A stretch of DNA of 64,000 bases from Synechococcus sp. CB0101 (GTDB taxonomy: Bacteria; Cyanobacteriota; Cyanobacteriia; PCC-6307; Cyanobiaceae), in the NCBI RefSeq assembly GCF_000179235.2, contig NZ_CP039373.1, positions 2,638,554 through 2,702,553 of the forward strand. Direction: 5' to 3'. Of the stretch, positions 26,885 to 38,994 are shown in pieces (position 1 is the stretch's first letter; every line of letters starts with the position of its first letter). The position numbers were made by a program, and so were the translations under genes. The notes below the pieces were generated by a model. It was not told the DNA's origin and ran no database searches. It was given only the letters and a program-made list of their open reading frames with translations.

Positions 26885-26948
26885 GGCCGATAGCGATCAA
26901 GCGGCGACAACCGTATCGCCGAACACCGTCAAGCGACCCACACGTTTC

Positions 26949-26964
26949 GTTACAGTCGTTCTGT
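26949..26964 (+). promoter_or_regulatory. Possible HLR1-like (RpaB) half-site upstream of the hli gene
   Basis: GTTACA lies 24 bases before the hli start codon. HLR1, the RpaB target, is a direct repeat of (G/T)TTACA with a 4-base gap. Here only the first half fits well; the second position (TTCTGT) is poor. Known RpaB control of hli genes makes the site worth noting, but it is weak. Confidence 0.3.
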
Positions 26965-26977
26965 TCGCGTCATTCCG

Positions 26978-27130
26978 ATGCCTGACTCCACCTCCACATC
27001 TGCTCGCTTCGGTTTTGTGAATTTCGCTGAAACCTGGAATGGCCGTCTGGCGATGCTGGGCTTCACCATCGGCCTGGCCACCGAGCTGCTCACCGGCCAG
27101 GGCATCCTGGGCCAGATCGGTCTGGGCTGA
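26978..27130 (+). CDS. hli: High-light-inducible protein (one-helix chlorophyll-binding)
   Basis: A 50-residue HLIP. It has the single chlorophyll a/b-binding helix with the motif AETWNGRLAMLGFTIGLATE (E-x-x-N-G-R-x-A-M), then LLTGQGILGQIGLG. HLIPs bind chlorophyll and carotenoid and protect chlorophyll synthesis and photosystem II assembly in excess light. The gene is monocistronic by position, with its own 93-base upstream region and a terminator 33 bases after the stop. Its small size makes it easy to miss. Confidence 0.93.
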   Translation: MPDSTSTSARFGFVNFAETWNGRLAMLGFTIGLATELLTGQGILGQIGLG

Positions 27131-27162
27131 ACCTTCACCCCGAAACACAAGTTTTTTGTTGG

Positions 27163-27191
27163 GCGCCTTCTCAAACGAGGAGGCGCTTTTT
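27163..27191 (+). terminator. Rho-independent terminator after hli, overlapping the next gene's RBS
   Basis: A GCGCCT/AGGCGC stem with an inner CTC/GAG helix, AAAC loop and TTTTT tail. The 3' arm contains GAGGAGG, which is correctly spaced as a ribosome-binding site for the ATG at 27193. The hairpin can therefore both end hli transcription and hide that site. Confidence 0.85.
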
Positions 27192-27192
27192 C

Positions 27193-27405
27193 ATGGTTCA
27201 AACTGTCAGCACACCACCCGCAGATCCCCTGGCACAGCTTTTCGCCAAGAACCGCCGCGATGGCGCCCGGATGCTCAGCAGCGGCGTTGTGATTACCAGC
27301 GTCGGCTGGATTCGCATCGACCATCCGGCTGGCCAGATCGTGGCCGTGCTCGGCAGCCTGGTTTGCCTCTATTGGTGGAGTTGCTACCGCCGCCTGGAGC
27401 GGTGA
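27193..27405 (+). CDS. Small membrane protein upstream of xseA
   Basis: 70 residues from ATG 27193. The N-terminus is polar (MVQTVSTPPADPLAQLFAKN). One or two hydrophobic segments follow (MLSSGVVITSVGWI and IVAVLGSLVCLYWWSCY), ending in RRLER. The stop overlaps the xseA GTG (GTGA), so it is translationally coupled to exonuclease VII. Its start codon lies one base after a terminator U-tract. I do not recognise the family. Confidence 0.65.
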   Translation: MVQTVSTPPADPLAQLFAKNRRDGARMLSSGVVITSVGWIRIDHPAGQIVAVLGSLVCLYWWSCYRRLER

Positions 27406-28559
27406 ACGGCGATCCGGGGCTGCCGCGTTACAGCGTTGCTGAACTGAACCAGGCGATTGCATCGCTCTTGGAACGGGGCTTTGCGCCACGTTTTCTGCTG
27501 GAAGCAACGGTGTCGCGGCCGCAGCTCAAAAAAGGGCACCTCTGGCTCACCCTGGTGGATGAGCAGGCCTCGATCTCAGGCGTGGTCTGGGCGTCACAAC
27601 TCAGCAAGCTCAGCGTTCAGCCCAGCGAAGGCGATGGCGTGCTGGTGGTGGGCAAGCTCAATTTCTGGGCGAGCCGCGCGAGTCTCTGCGTCCAGATCCT
27701 CGATCTGCGGCCGAGCCTCAGTGCCGTGCTGCGCCAATTCGAGCGGGTCCGCTGCCTGCTGGAACCCGAAGGCCTGCTCGATCCCGCCCGCAAGCAGCCG
27801 CTACCGGCCATGCCTGCGGCGATTGCCTTGCTCACCAGCGTGCCCAGTTCTGCTCTGGCCGACATGCTGCGCACAGCCCAAGAGCGCTGGCCCGCCACGC
27901 GCATCCATGTGGTGCCCATCCCCGTGCAGGGGCCTGTGGAAGAGCAGATCCGCAGCCGACTGGCGGAGGTACTGGCCCGTGCCGGCGAGCTCGGGATCGA
28001 AGCGCTCGTGCTGGCCCGAGGCGGCGGAAGCCGTGAAGACCTGGCGGTGTTCGATAGCGAAGCCTTGGCCCGCGACCTCGCTGCCTGCCCACTGCCAGTG
28101 GTCACGGGGCTGGGCCACGAAGACGACACCACCATTGCGGATCTGGTGGCCGATTACCGAGCCGCGACCCCAACCGCAGCCGTGGTGGCCCTGCTGCCAG
28201 ATCGCCAACACCTGGGGCTAGCGCTGCAGCAGCAACGGATCCTGCTCCGCCAAGCCGTGAACAACCGCCTGCAACAGGAGCGCCTTCGGCTGGCGGCGAG
28301 CCAGGAGCGCTTGGTGGCACTGCATCCACGCCAACTGCTGGCGAACGCCCGTCAACAGCTGCAGCAACGCATCGAGCTACTGCACGCGCTCTCTCCGCGT
28401 CGTCTGTTGGAGCGGGGGTTCACTCTGCTGCATGGTGCCGATGGGCAACTGGTGCGTTCGGTGCGGCAAGTCAGTCCCGGCGATGCCCTCCAGGTGGTGC
28501 TGGCAGACGGCAGGATCAACACTGTTGTGCAGACCACGGAACCAGGCGCTGATGGCTGA
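27402..28559 (+). CDS. xseA: Exodeoxyribonuclease VII large subunit
   Basis: 385 residues from GTG 27402. An N-terminal OB-fold (LPRYSVAELNQAI...HLWLTLVDEQASISGVVWAS) is followed by the catalytic domain with LARGGGSREDLAVFDSEALA and VVTGLGHEDDTTIADLVADY (normally GHExDxTIxDxVAD), then a coiled coil and a C-terminal domain (LLERGFTLLHGADGQLVRSV). It processes single-stranded DNA in repair together with XseB. It overlaps the preceding small gene by 4 bases and xseB by 8. Confidence 0.95.
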   Translation: MNGDPGLPRYSVAELNQAIASLLERGFAPRFLLEATVSRPQLKKGHLWLTLVDEQASISGVVWASQLSKLSVQPSEGDGVLVVGKLNFWASRASLCVQILDLRPSLSAVLRQFERVRCLLEPEGLLDPARKQPLPAMPAAIALLTSVPSSALADMLRTAQERWPATRIHVVPIPVQGPVEEQIRSRLAEVLARAGELGIEALVLARGGGSREDLAVFDSEALARDLAACPLPVVTGLGHEDDTTIADLVADYRAATPTAAVVALLPDRQHLGLALQQQRILLRQAVNNRLQQERLRLAASQERLVALHPRQLLANARQQLQQRIELLHALSPRRLLERGFTLLHGADGQLVRSVRQVSPGDALQVVLADGRINTVVQTTEPGADG

Positions 28560-28809
28560 GCCGAAACCCAAGCGCAAGCGCAGCGCCCCAGATCCCGCCA
28601 ATGCATGGCAAGACGAGGTGGAGCAACTGAGCTTCAACGAAGCCCGCACAGCTCTGGAGCTGGCGATGGCCAAACTGCAATCCAGCGAGCTGGAGGTGGA
28701 GGAGATGGCAACCCTGTATCGCCGTGCCGAGGCCTATGCCAACCGTTGCAGCACGGTTCTCGAAGGCGTGGAACAAGAAGTGATCCAATGGGACACAACA
28801 AGCCCTTAA
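28552..28809 (+). CDS. xseB: Exodeoxyribonuclease VII small subunit
   Basis: 85 residues. The XseB helical hairpin is visible: LSFNEARTALELAMAKLQSS then ELEVEEMATLYRRAEAYANR. The N-terminus carries a basic tail (KPKRKRS). It overlaps the xseA stop by 8 bases, as expected for an obligate partner made in excess over XseA. Confidence 0.93.
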   Translation: MAEPKPKRKRSAPDPANAWQDEVEQLSFNEARTALELAMAKLQSSELEVEEMATLYRRAEAYANRCSTVLEGVEQEVIQWDTTSP

Positions 28810-28817
28810 ACACCGCC

Positions 28818-29210
28818 ATGGAGTCCCGCACCTCGCCGCAACCCTGGTTGGCCTGGCTCTATCTGGCGCTGGCGATCGCCGGAGGCGTTTTGCCATGGAT
28901 GGCCAACCTGGCCTACATGCGCGAGTACGGCTCCAGCTTTGATATCGGTCTGTTCATCGCGTTGGCCAATGCCAACCCGGCTGCCCAATCACTCTCCCGT
29001 GATCTGCTGGTGGGGGCCTCAGCCATCACCATTTGGATCGTGGTGGAAAGCCGCCGTCTGCAGATGCGGCATCTCTGGCTCGTCCTGTTGAGCTCCGTGA
29101 CAGTGGCATTTGCGTTTGCCGCTCCGTTCTTCTTGTTTCTGAGGGAACGACGCTTGGCCGAACTGGCCCGGCAAGCCGAGGCGGATGCGGCAGGCTCAGC
29201 GCTCGCCTGA
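28818..29210 (+). CDS. DUF2834-like integral membrane protein
   Basis: 130 residues with about three transmembrane helices: WLAWLYLALAIAGGVLPWM, a central segment (RDLLVGASAITIWIVVESRR) and LWLVLLSSVTVAFAFAAPFF. The pattern of Asn/Pro in the loop, S-x-D-L before helix 2, E-x-R-R-L after it and FLFLRERRL at the end fits DUF2834. It lies 8 bases after xseB, so it is probably cotranscribed. Function unknown. Confidence 0.78.
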   Translation: MESRTSPQPWLAWLYLALAIAGGVLPWMANLAYMREYGSSFDIGLFIALANANPAAQSLSRDLLVGASAITIWIVVESRRLQMRHLWLVLLSSVTVAFAFAAPFFLFLRERRLAELARQAEADAAGSALA

Positions 29211-29540
29211 GACGTCGCGAACCTCCACATCAATCACGGCTGAACTGGCGGGCTGATCGGCGTCAACGGTGCTGCGCGTGCCTGCCTCAGCGAGGCTTGT
29301 CCCACAGGCGGGACAGATTGTGGCACCCAAACTGGGCGTCCCGCATGCGGGACAGGTGACCAAACGGCGGCGAAACCACTGCCAAGCCAGAAAGCCCGCA
29401 CCGGCCAGCACCAAGGGGCCAAACACCAACAAGAGAGCAAACCCTTCAAGCACGTCCACGAATAGGCGCGCCGTAAAGCCCGGGGCCAACAACAGGACGC
29501 CAATCACCAGGATCCACAACCACGGAATCGGGCGTTGCAT
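29196..29540 (-). CDS. Membrane protein with C-terminal zinc ribbon
   Basis: 114 residues from ATG 29540. Two transmembrane helices (WLWILVIGVLLLAPG and GFALLLVFGPLVLAGAGFLAW) precede a cytosolic double-CxxC zinc ribbon (CPACGTPSLGATICPACG). The acidic tail overlaps the convergent DUF2834-like gene by 15 bases. Function unknown; zinc-ribbon membrane proteins are often protein-interaction adaptors. Confidence 0.72.
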   Translation of the reverse strand: MQRPIPWLWILVIGVLLLAPGFTARLFVDVLEGFALLLVFGPLVLAGAGFLAWQWFRRRLVTCPACGTPSLGATICPACGTSLAEAGTRSTVDADQPASSAVIDVEVRDVSGER

Positions 29541-29571
29541 CAGCAGGCCTCTGGCACGGTTGCACCCATCC

Positions 29572-30510
29572 TCATGGCAGATCAGCCGCAGCGGAAGCGT
29601 TCCACTGTGCGGATGCCTCACCCTCACGTCGGCGGCTCACAACCACGCTCACAGCGGTACCGAAGTAGACCACCAAGCCCACGAGCCAGACCCACAAACT
29701 CAGCAACAGCACACCACCAATCACGCCATAAGCCTGAAAGCGCGATCCGAGCGACAACAAACTTCGGCCGAGCACCACATTGAAGATGGTTAACACCAGA
29801 CCGATCAACATCGATCCAGGAATGAGGGAGCGGACCGGAACGTGACGCGTCGGAAGAATAGCGAGCAAGGCAAACGCCAAACTGCAAGCGATCAACAACG
29901 AAAGACCAAAATCAACAGCCATGGGAACCGGCGCCCACAGATGCAGCCAGGACGGCAACCAGCTCTGCAACATCAGTCGCCAACTACCCGGACTGAGCAA
30001 ACGCAAATTAGTGGTGAGTTGATCCAGCACCACAAAGAAACCAATCAATGTCACCAAGGCAATCGCCTCAAGTCGCGCCCGAATGAAACGCCAGACAGGC
30101 CTGGTCCAATGGTCAATGGGGAGCAGACAGGGACGAAATCCCCACAACCGATCTGCACCACGCTGCAAGCTCAAATAAGCGTTAGTCGACGACACCAACA
30201 GAAAGCCAGCACCCACCAAGCCAGCACCGGTCCCCTGACGAATGAGCTGATTGAGGGTGCTTCGGATCACCGGAATCACCGAGGCAGGCAACACCTGATC
30301 TGCTAATTCCAAAAGCTGGTCGGACACATTATCCGCACTCCCCAGCACTCGGCTGGCGACGCCCAAAGCAATCAACAGGATCGGGAAAATAGACTGCAGT
30401 GTGTGATAGGCAAACGCAGCGCTGAGATCCACACAGTCCTCACGGTCCCAGAGCCGATAGGAACGCCAGCACAAGCGCACAACAGAACGCCACCAACCCG
30501 AACGCCGCAT
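29572..30510 (-). CDS. YihY/BrkB-family inner-membrane protein
   Basis: 312 residues from ATG 30510, about six transmembrane helices. The N-terminal family motif DLSAAFAYHTLQSIFPILLIAL and the later LIPGSMLIGLVLTIFNVVLG and VIGGVLLLSLWVWLVGLVVYFG are typical of YihY/BrkB (formerly annotated as ribonuclease BN). The function is not settled. The longer frame upstream would cross the rRNA terminator, so the internal ATG was chosen. Confidence 0.88.
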   Translation of the reverse strand: MRRSGWWRSVVRLCWRSYRLWDREDCVDLSAAFAYHTLQSIFPILLIALGVASRVLGSADNVSDQLLELADQVLPASVIPVIRSTLNQLIRQGTGAGLVGAGFLLVSSTNAYLSLQRGADRLWGFRPCLLPIDHWTRPVWRFIRARLEAIALVTLIGFFVVLDQLTTNLRLLSPGSWRLMLQSWLPSWLHLWAPVPMAVDFGLSLLIACSLAFALLAILPTRHVPVRSLIPGSMLIGLVLTIFNVVLGRSLLSLGSRFQAYGVIGGVLLLSLWVWLVGLVVYFGTAVSVVVSRRREGEASAQWNASAAADLP

Positions 30511-30569
30511 CAATGCCGTGGTGCCGTGATCCTGACCTGACGCTACAGCCTCACCTCCCCACAGCCAAC

Positions 30570-30593
30570 AAAAAAGCCACCCGTTCGGGTGGC
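30570..30593 (-). terminator. Terminator of the rRNA operon
   Basis: Minus strand: perfect GCCACCC/GGGTGGC stem, four-base loop and a run of T. It lies about 78 bases after the 5S gene. Confidence 0.88.
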
Positions 30594-30670
30594 TTCTCTG
30601 CCTCATCACTCCAGTCGGCTGATCAACAGCAGCAACGGGAGCGGGAGATGGTTAGAGCAAAGAAAGTTTT

Positions 30671-30787
30671 ACCTGGCATCGACCTATTTTCTCAGGGGGC
30701 TACCCCCAAATATCGTCGGCGCTGCATCGTTTCACAGCCGAGTTCGAGATGGATCGGAGTGGTTCCAATGCGCCATGGACACCAGGA
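30671..30787 (-). rRNA. rrf: 5S ribosomal RNA
   Basis: About 117 nt. Read on the minus strand it begins TCCTGGTGTCCATGGCGC, contains the conserved GGAACCACTCCGA and CTCGAACTCGG segments, and closes with GATGCCAGGT pairing to the 5' end. It follows the 23S gene by about 176 bases. The ends are set by the terminal helix and may be off by 1-2 bases. Confidence 0.95.
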
Positions 30788-30963
30788 TAGAAAACTTGAG
30801 TGACAAGCTTTCAGATTCTTCGCTCTCAGGTGAACCCTGAGAACTGCATAGGTTACAGACCTGTCCGTCTGCCTGCTGACGCAGGTGTTGGAGGTCCGCT
30901 CTAGAAGACAAAGATCTCGCCTCTTGCGAGGCTCACCTCGAATGAGGTTTGAGAGCTGAGGTT

Positions 30964-33837
<2,874 letters not shown>

Positions 33838-34308
33838 AAATTAATCCTCCTAACGCTTCAGGCTGTTGAGGCCTATTCTCTCGAATTTCTCTCAAGTCAT
33901 TGCTGACTTAAGCCAAATAAGGATCAGACTCCCGTCGGCTCGGCGCCGTTGGAAGAACGCTAGAAGGTCTCGGCTCTCAAAAATAGAATCACGAGTTGAC
34001 TCAACCTGATCATCCATCAATGATGGAACATCAGACGTCATCATCTCGCCTCTATGAGATGCTTTGTCTTTCCAGACTCACCTATGCAGTTGTCAAGGTT
34101 CTGCTGAATCTCATTGAAAAAGCCCCTCGCGAGGCTCCTTCGCTGAATCCAGCATCAGATCAACCATCTCAACCTTGATCGGTCGATCAAAGCTTGGGGA
34201 ATGATCTGAGGCTGAACTCCACTCGATCTCTCGAGTGCTCTTGATCAGCGAACAACGTCTACGTCACCACACAAGAATTGCTTCCTGCTTCAGGAGTTCA
34301 GATGTTAG
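33838..34308 (-). other. Internal transcribed spacer between tRNA-Ala and 23S
   Basis: 471 bases without a gene. As expected for a cyanobacterial ITS it is less GC-rich than the flanks and contains processing helices. A 10-base palindrome (CCTCGCGAGG, 34125-34134) and a purine-rich inverted repeat near 34280-34298 are visible. It is useful as a strain marker. No extra tRNA or ORF is credible here. Confidence 0.8.
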
Positions 34309-34381
34309 TGGAGGTTAGCGGACTCGAACCGCTGACATCCTGCTTGCAAAGCAGGCGCTCTACCAACTGAGCTAAACCCCC
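34309..34381 (-). tRNA. tRNA-Ala (TGC)
   Basis: 73 nt. Acceptor GGGGGTT pairs with AACCTCC (the last pairs include a G-U), D-arm GCTCAGTTGGTAGAGC, anticodon stem-loop CTGCTTTGCAAGCAG with anticodon TGC, and T-arm GGTTCGAGTCC. No CCA is encoded. It lies within the rrn spacer. Confidence 0.96.
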
Positions 34382-34407
34382 AATTGATCCATTACTGGAC
34401 CTTGGCA

Positions 34408-34481
<74 letters not shown>

Positions 34482-34673
34482 AGGAAGTGAACCCTCTATG
34501 GGGTGACCTAGACAACGTTTAGGAACTAAAAATCAAGACTTGAGCATGAATGACTTACCGAGGTATCCCATTCATCCCAACCTTGAAGTTGAGGTACCGA
34601 TCGACCTTCGAGATGACAGGATCATGGCCTGAGAATAAAGTACTCAGACATCACGATCAGTTGTTGTCTCCCT

Positions 34674-36157
<1,484 letters not shown>

Positions 36158-36747
36158 GTAGTTCAAGTCCTGTTGGTTACCGAAATAACCTCAACTTGAA
36201 TTGCTCATCACCCACTCGATCCACTGGCGCAGATCTCACAGTTGGAGCCACTCCCTCTGACAGAAGCGTTCAAAGAGTGCAAAACAAAATTTCTTTCGTC
36301 TCGACTTTCCAGGATCTCAGATCCGGTCGTTGCTCCACCTCCTGCACACCGACACAACCAACAACCGTGAGAGTCATCGATCGTGTAAAGCAGTAGGTTT
36401 CTGCAACTTAAAATTTTTGACGGGACCTCACACCTTCACTGCTCTTTGCGGCCAACCTCCCGCAGCCTCAACACCCTCTCGAGTGGATCCTGCAGGCGGC
36501 TGACGCAGTGAAAGCGTCAGTTCCTAAACGTTTCAGTTGTCCAGGTGCTCCAGAAAACAAAACCTGCCTCGCGGCTCGGCTTCGCTCTCGGATCAGCGGC
36601 TTCTCGACCGCTTGTTGAACCTACATCACCGACTGCTCGGCTCTCGGTTCGACGCGGCCTCTCAGCCGCTTGATGAACCTACAACACCGATCTCTCGGCG
36701 CTTTCGGTTCCTGCGACGCTCGCCTCTCGGCTCCCGCGCAGTCCATA
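36158..36747 (-). other. rRNA operon leader region
   Basis: 590 bases without a credible protein gene. The part next to 16S would form the 5' half of the 16S processing stem. A boxA-like antitermination element is marked separately, and an A+T-rich tract lies near 36400-36425. The promoter-proximal half is made of imperfect repeats (see the repeat feature). The small frames here have no ribosome-binding site and low-complexity Arg/Ser-rich products. Confidence 0.7.
36266..36282 (-). promoter_or_regulatory. boxA-like antitermination element
   Basis: On the minus strand TTGCACTCTTTGAACGC lies about 110 bases upstream of 16S. It resembles the rrn boxA core TGCTCTTTAACA, which recruits NusB-S10 to prevent early termination in rRNA operons. 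Position and orientation fit; the match is partial. Confidence 0.5.
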
Positions 36748-36760
36748 ACCATAACACCGG
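36570..36760 (-). repeat. Imperfect repeats between the rrn promoter and leader
   Basis: Three diverged units spaced 57 and 70 bases apart. On the minus strand their heads read CGGTGTTATGGTT, CGGTGTTGTAGGTT and CGGTGATGTAGGTT. In units 2 and 3 a GCGG-loop-CCGC hairpin follows, and all carry several CCGAGAG copies. Unit 1 overlaps the -10 of the rrn promoter. They are not a CRISPR: unit lengths differ and there are no conserved spacers. Confidence 0.65.
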
Positions 36761-36778
36761 CTACCCGGATGGTGTCAA
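36748..36778 (-). promoter_or_regulatory. Candidate sigma-70-type promoter of the rRNA operon
   Basis: Minus strand: a perfect -35 TTGACA (36773-36778), then -10 TATGGT at 36748-36753 with a 19-base gap, or TTATGG with 18. It lies about 590 bases before 16S and 78 bases upstream of the divergent GH100 start codon. It is the best promoter match I found in the region. Confidence 0.6.
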
Positions 36779-36855
36779 CCCATACAGCAGGGGATGACGA
36801 GACCGCTTGCCATTTCTAGGGTTTGAGCAAGCAAGGCCGAGGGGCTGGAGGTCGA

Positions 36856-38307
36856 ATGGCCAGGCAGTTCAGCCAAGAACGCCTACGAGTACGCCCCAGC
36901 TCCCGCGAGGAAGCGGTGGTGAGCGCTGCCCACGAGCACTTTGAGCGCACCCTGATCCGCATCCGTGGTGAGCTGGTGGGATCGATGGCAGCCCTCAGCC
37001 ACCCAGGCGGAAAGGATCACGCCCTCAACTACGACGAGGTGTTCCTGCGGGACAACGTGCCCGTGATGCTGCTCCTTCTGGTGCAGGGACGTTTCGCCAT
37101 CGTGCGCAACTTCCTGGAAACCTGCCTGGAACTGCAGAGCAGCGCGTATCAGACCCGCGGCGTGTTCCCCACCAGCTTTGTGGAGCAGGACGGTGAGCTG
37201 GTGGCCGATTACGGCCAACGCTCCATCGGGCGCATCACCTCAGTGGACGCCAGCCTGTGGTGGCCCGTGTTGTGCTGGCTCTACGTGCGGCGTAGCCGCG
37301 ACTGGGAATTCGGCTCCAGTCAACGGGTGCAACGGGGCGTGCAGCTGTTGTTGGATCTGGTGCTGCACCCCACCTTCGAAGGCACGCCGGTGCTGTTTGT
37401 ACCGGATTGCGCCTTCATGATTGATCGCCCCATGGATGTGTGGGGTGCCCCTCTTGAGATCGAGGTGTTGCTCTACGGCTGCCTGGGCAGTTGCTGCCAG
37501 CTGATGGCCCTGGCCCAGAAGAGCCACAACAGCCGACTGCTGGAACAACGCCTGGTGCTCACCCGTGAGTGGAAGCATGACCTGCGCCGCTATCTGCTCA
37601 AGCACTACTGGGTGACAAGCAAAACCATGCAAGTGCTGCGGCGGCGCCCCACGGAGCAATACGGCGAAACCCAGGCCCTCAATGAATTCAACGTGCAGCC
37701 GCAGGTGATCCCCCCCTGGCTGCAGGACTGGCTGGAGAACCGAGGCGGCTATCTGATCGGCAACATGCGCACCGGCCGACCCGACTTTCGCTTCTACAGC
37801 CTGGGCAACTGCCTGGCCTGCCTGTTTGAACTGATCACCGCCCCCCAGCAGCGGGCCCTCTTCCGGCTGGTGTTGCACAACCGGGAACACCTGATGGCAC
37901 AGATGCCGATGCGGATCTGCCATCCACCCCTGGAAGGGGACGAGTGGAGTGAAAAAACCGGGTCCGATCCCAAGAACTGGCCCTGGAGCTACCACAACGG
38001 TGGGCACTGGCCCAGCCTGCTCTGGTATCTGGGCGGGGCTCTGTTGCTCCATGAGCAGCGCTATCCCCAGGCCGATGTGCTGCTGATGGGCCAGATGCGG
38101 GCGATGTTGGAGGAGTGCTACTGGATGCAGCTCAACCAACTGCCCCGCCAGCAATGGGCTGAATACTTTGATGGCCCCACCGGCACCTGGGTGGGGCAGC
38201 AGGCCCGCACCTACCAGACCTGGACCATCGTGGGCTTCCTGCTACTGCACCATTTGCTGCGGGTGAACCCCAGCGACGCGGGCTTGCTGGACATCAACCG
38301 GGACTGA
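36856..38307 (+). CDS. GH100 neutral/alkaline invertase
   Basis: 483 residues. The GH100 sequence is clear: a catalytic-domain start ALSHPGGKDHALNYDEVFLRDNVP (positions about 36991-37062), GRITSVDASLWWPVLCWLY, DRPMDVWGAPLEIEVLLYGCL and SYHNGGHWPSLLWYLGGALL. These alpha/alpha-barrel enzymes hydrolyse sucrose in the cytosol to glucose and fructose, allowing turnover of the osmolyte sucrose. No signal peptide is present. ATG 36856 has GGAGG 4 bases upstream; the longer TTG 36823 frame lacks one. It is read divergently from the rRNA operon. Confidence 0.94.
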   Translation: MARQFSQERLRVRPSSREEAVVSAAHEHFERTLIRIRGELVGSMAALSHPGGKDHALNYDEVFLRDNVPVMLLLLVQGRFAIVRNFLETCLELQSSAYQTRGVFPTSFVEQDGELVADYGQRSIGRITSVDASLWWPVLCWLYVRRSRDWEFGSSQRVQRGVQLLLDLVLHPTFEGTPVLFVPDCAFMIDRPMDVWGAPLEIEVLLYGCLGSCCQLMALAQKSHNSRLLEQRLVLTREWKHDLRRYLLKHYWVTSKTMQVLRRRPTEQYGETQALNEFNVQPQVIPPWLQDWLENRGGYLIGNMRTGRPDFRFYSLGNCLACLFELITAPQQRALFRLVLHNREHLMAQMPMRICHPPLEGDEWSEKTGSDPKNWPWSYHNGGHWPSLLWYLGGALLLHEQRYPQADVLLMGQMRAMLEECYWMQLNQLPRQQWAEYFDGPTGTWVGQQARTYQTWTIVGFLLLHHLLRVNPSDAGLLDINRD

Positions 38308-38325
38308 CCCCCGCCGCATGGGCAC

Positions 38326-38352
38326 AAAAAAACCCCAGCCGAGGCTGGGGTT
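38326..38352 (-). terminator. Terminator of petD (possibly bidirectional)
   Basis: AACCCCAGCC / GGCTGGGGTT hairpin with a short loop. On the minus strand it is followed by TTTTTTT, so it ends petBD transcription. On the plus strand the tail is poor, but the same hairpin could help stop the GH100 message. Confidence 0.85.
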
Positions 38353-38387
38353 GAGGGGATCACTGAACGAAATGCCGTGAAGGCAGA

Positions 38388-38870
38388 TCAGAACAGGCCC
38401 AGGGTGAGGGACTTGTCGATGGGCAGAGCAGCGCCAATACCCAGGTAGATGGTGAACACGGTTCCGAACAGGAAGGCGGCCATGGCCACCGGACGACGGA
38501 AGGGGTTCTGGAACTTGTTGAAGCTCTCGATGAAGGGGATCAGCATCAGACCGAGGGGGATCATGGTCTGAAGGGCGATACCCAGCAGTTTGTTGGGAAC
38601 AACCCGCAGGATCTGGAACACCGGGTAGAGGTACCACTCGGGGAGGATCTCCAGCGGAGTGGCGAAGGGATCAGCCTTGTCGCCCAGCATGGCGGGATCA
38701 AGCACAGCCAGACCCACGAGGCAGGCGAGGGTGCCCAGGATCACCACCGGGAAGATGTAGAGGAGATCGTTGGGCCAGGCGGGCTCGCCGTAATAGTTGT
38801 GACCCATGCCCTTGGCGAGCTTGGCCCGCAGCTTGGGATCGCTCAGATCAGGCTTCTTGAGGACGTGCAT
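38388..38870 (-). CDS. petD: Cytochrome b6-f complex subunit IV
   Basis: 160 residues, full length. It starts [20 protein letters not shown] and has the three transmembrane helices of subunit IV and the Qo-site PEWY motif ([20 protein letters not shown]). With PetB it forms the quinol-oxidising core of the thylakoid cytochrome b6-f complex. It follows petB by 124 bases and ends before a strong terminator. Confidence 0.98.
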   Translation of the reverse strand: MHVLKKPDLSDPKLRAKLAKGMGHNYYGEPAWPNDLLYIFPVVILGTLACLVGLAVLDPAMLGDKADPFATPLEILPEWYLYPVFQILRVVPNKLLGIALQTMIPLGLMLIPFIESFNKFQNPFRRPVAMAAFLFGTVFTIYLGIGAALPIDKSLTLGLF

Positions 38871-38994
38871 GAGAGTGACCGGTGGAAGGGTCGTATTGAG
38901 GTGAGGCTAGAAACCTTGGGAGGCCTGGCGCAGCCACCAGGCTGATAGAACCCTCAGGATCGCAACAATGCGAAACCCGAGGGCTCAACAACGT

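Noticed and set aside
30511-30609. Longer N-terminus for the YihY/BrkB protein
   Set aside because: It would place the rRNA operon terminator within the coding sequence; the internal ATG gives the family start.
36570-36760. Possible CRISPR array upstream of rrn
   Set aside because: Repeats are imperfect, unequally spaced, and have no unique spacers or cas genes nearby.
37240-38154. 304-codon minus-strand frame antisense to the GH100 invertase
   Set aside because: High GC opens antisense frames; the GH100 motifs on the plus strand are decisive.
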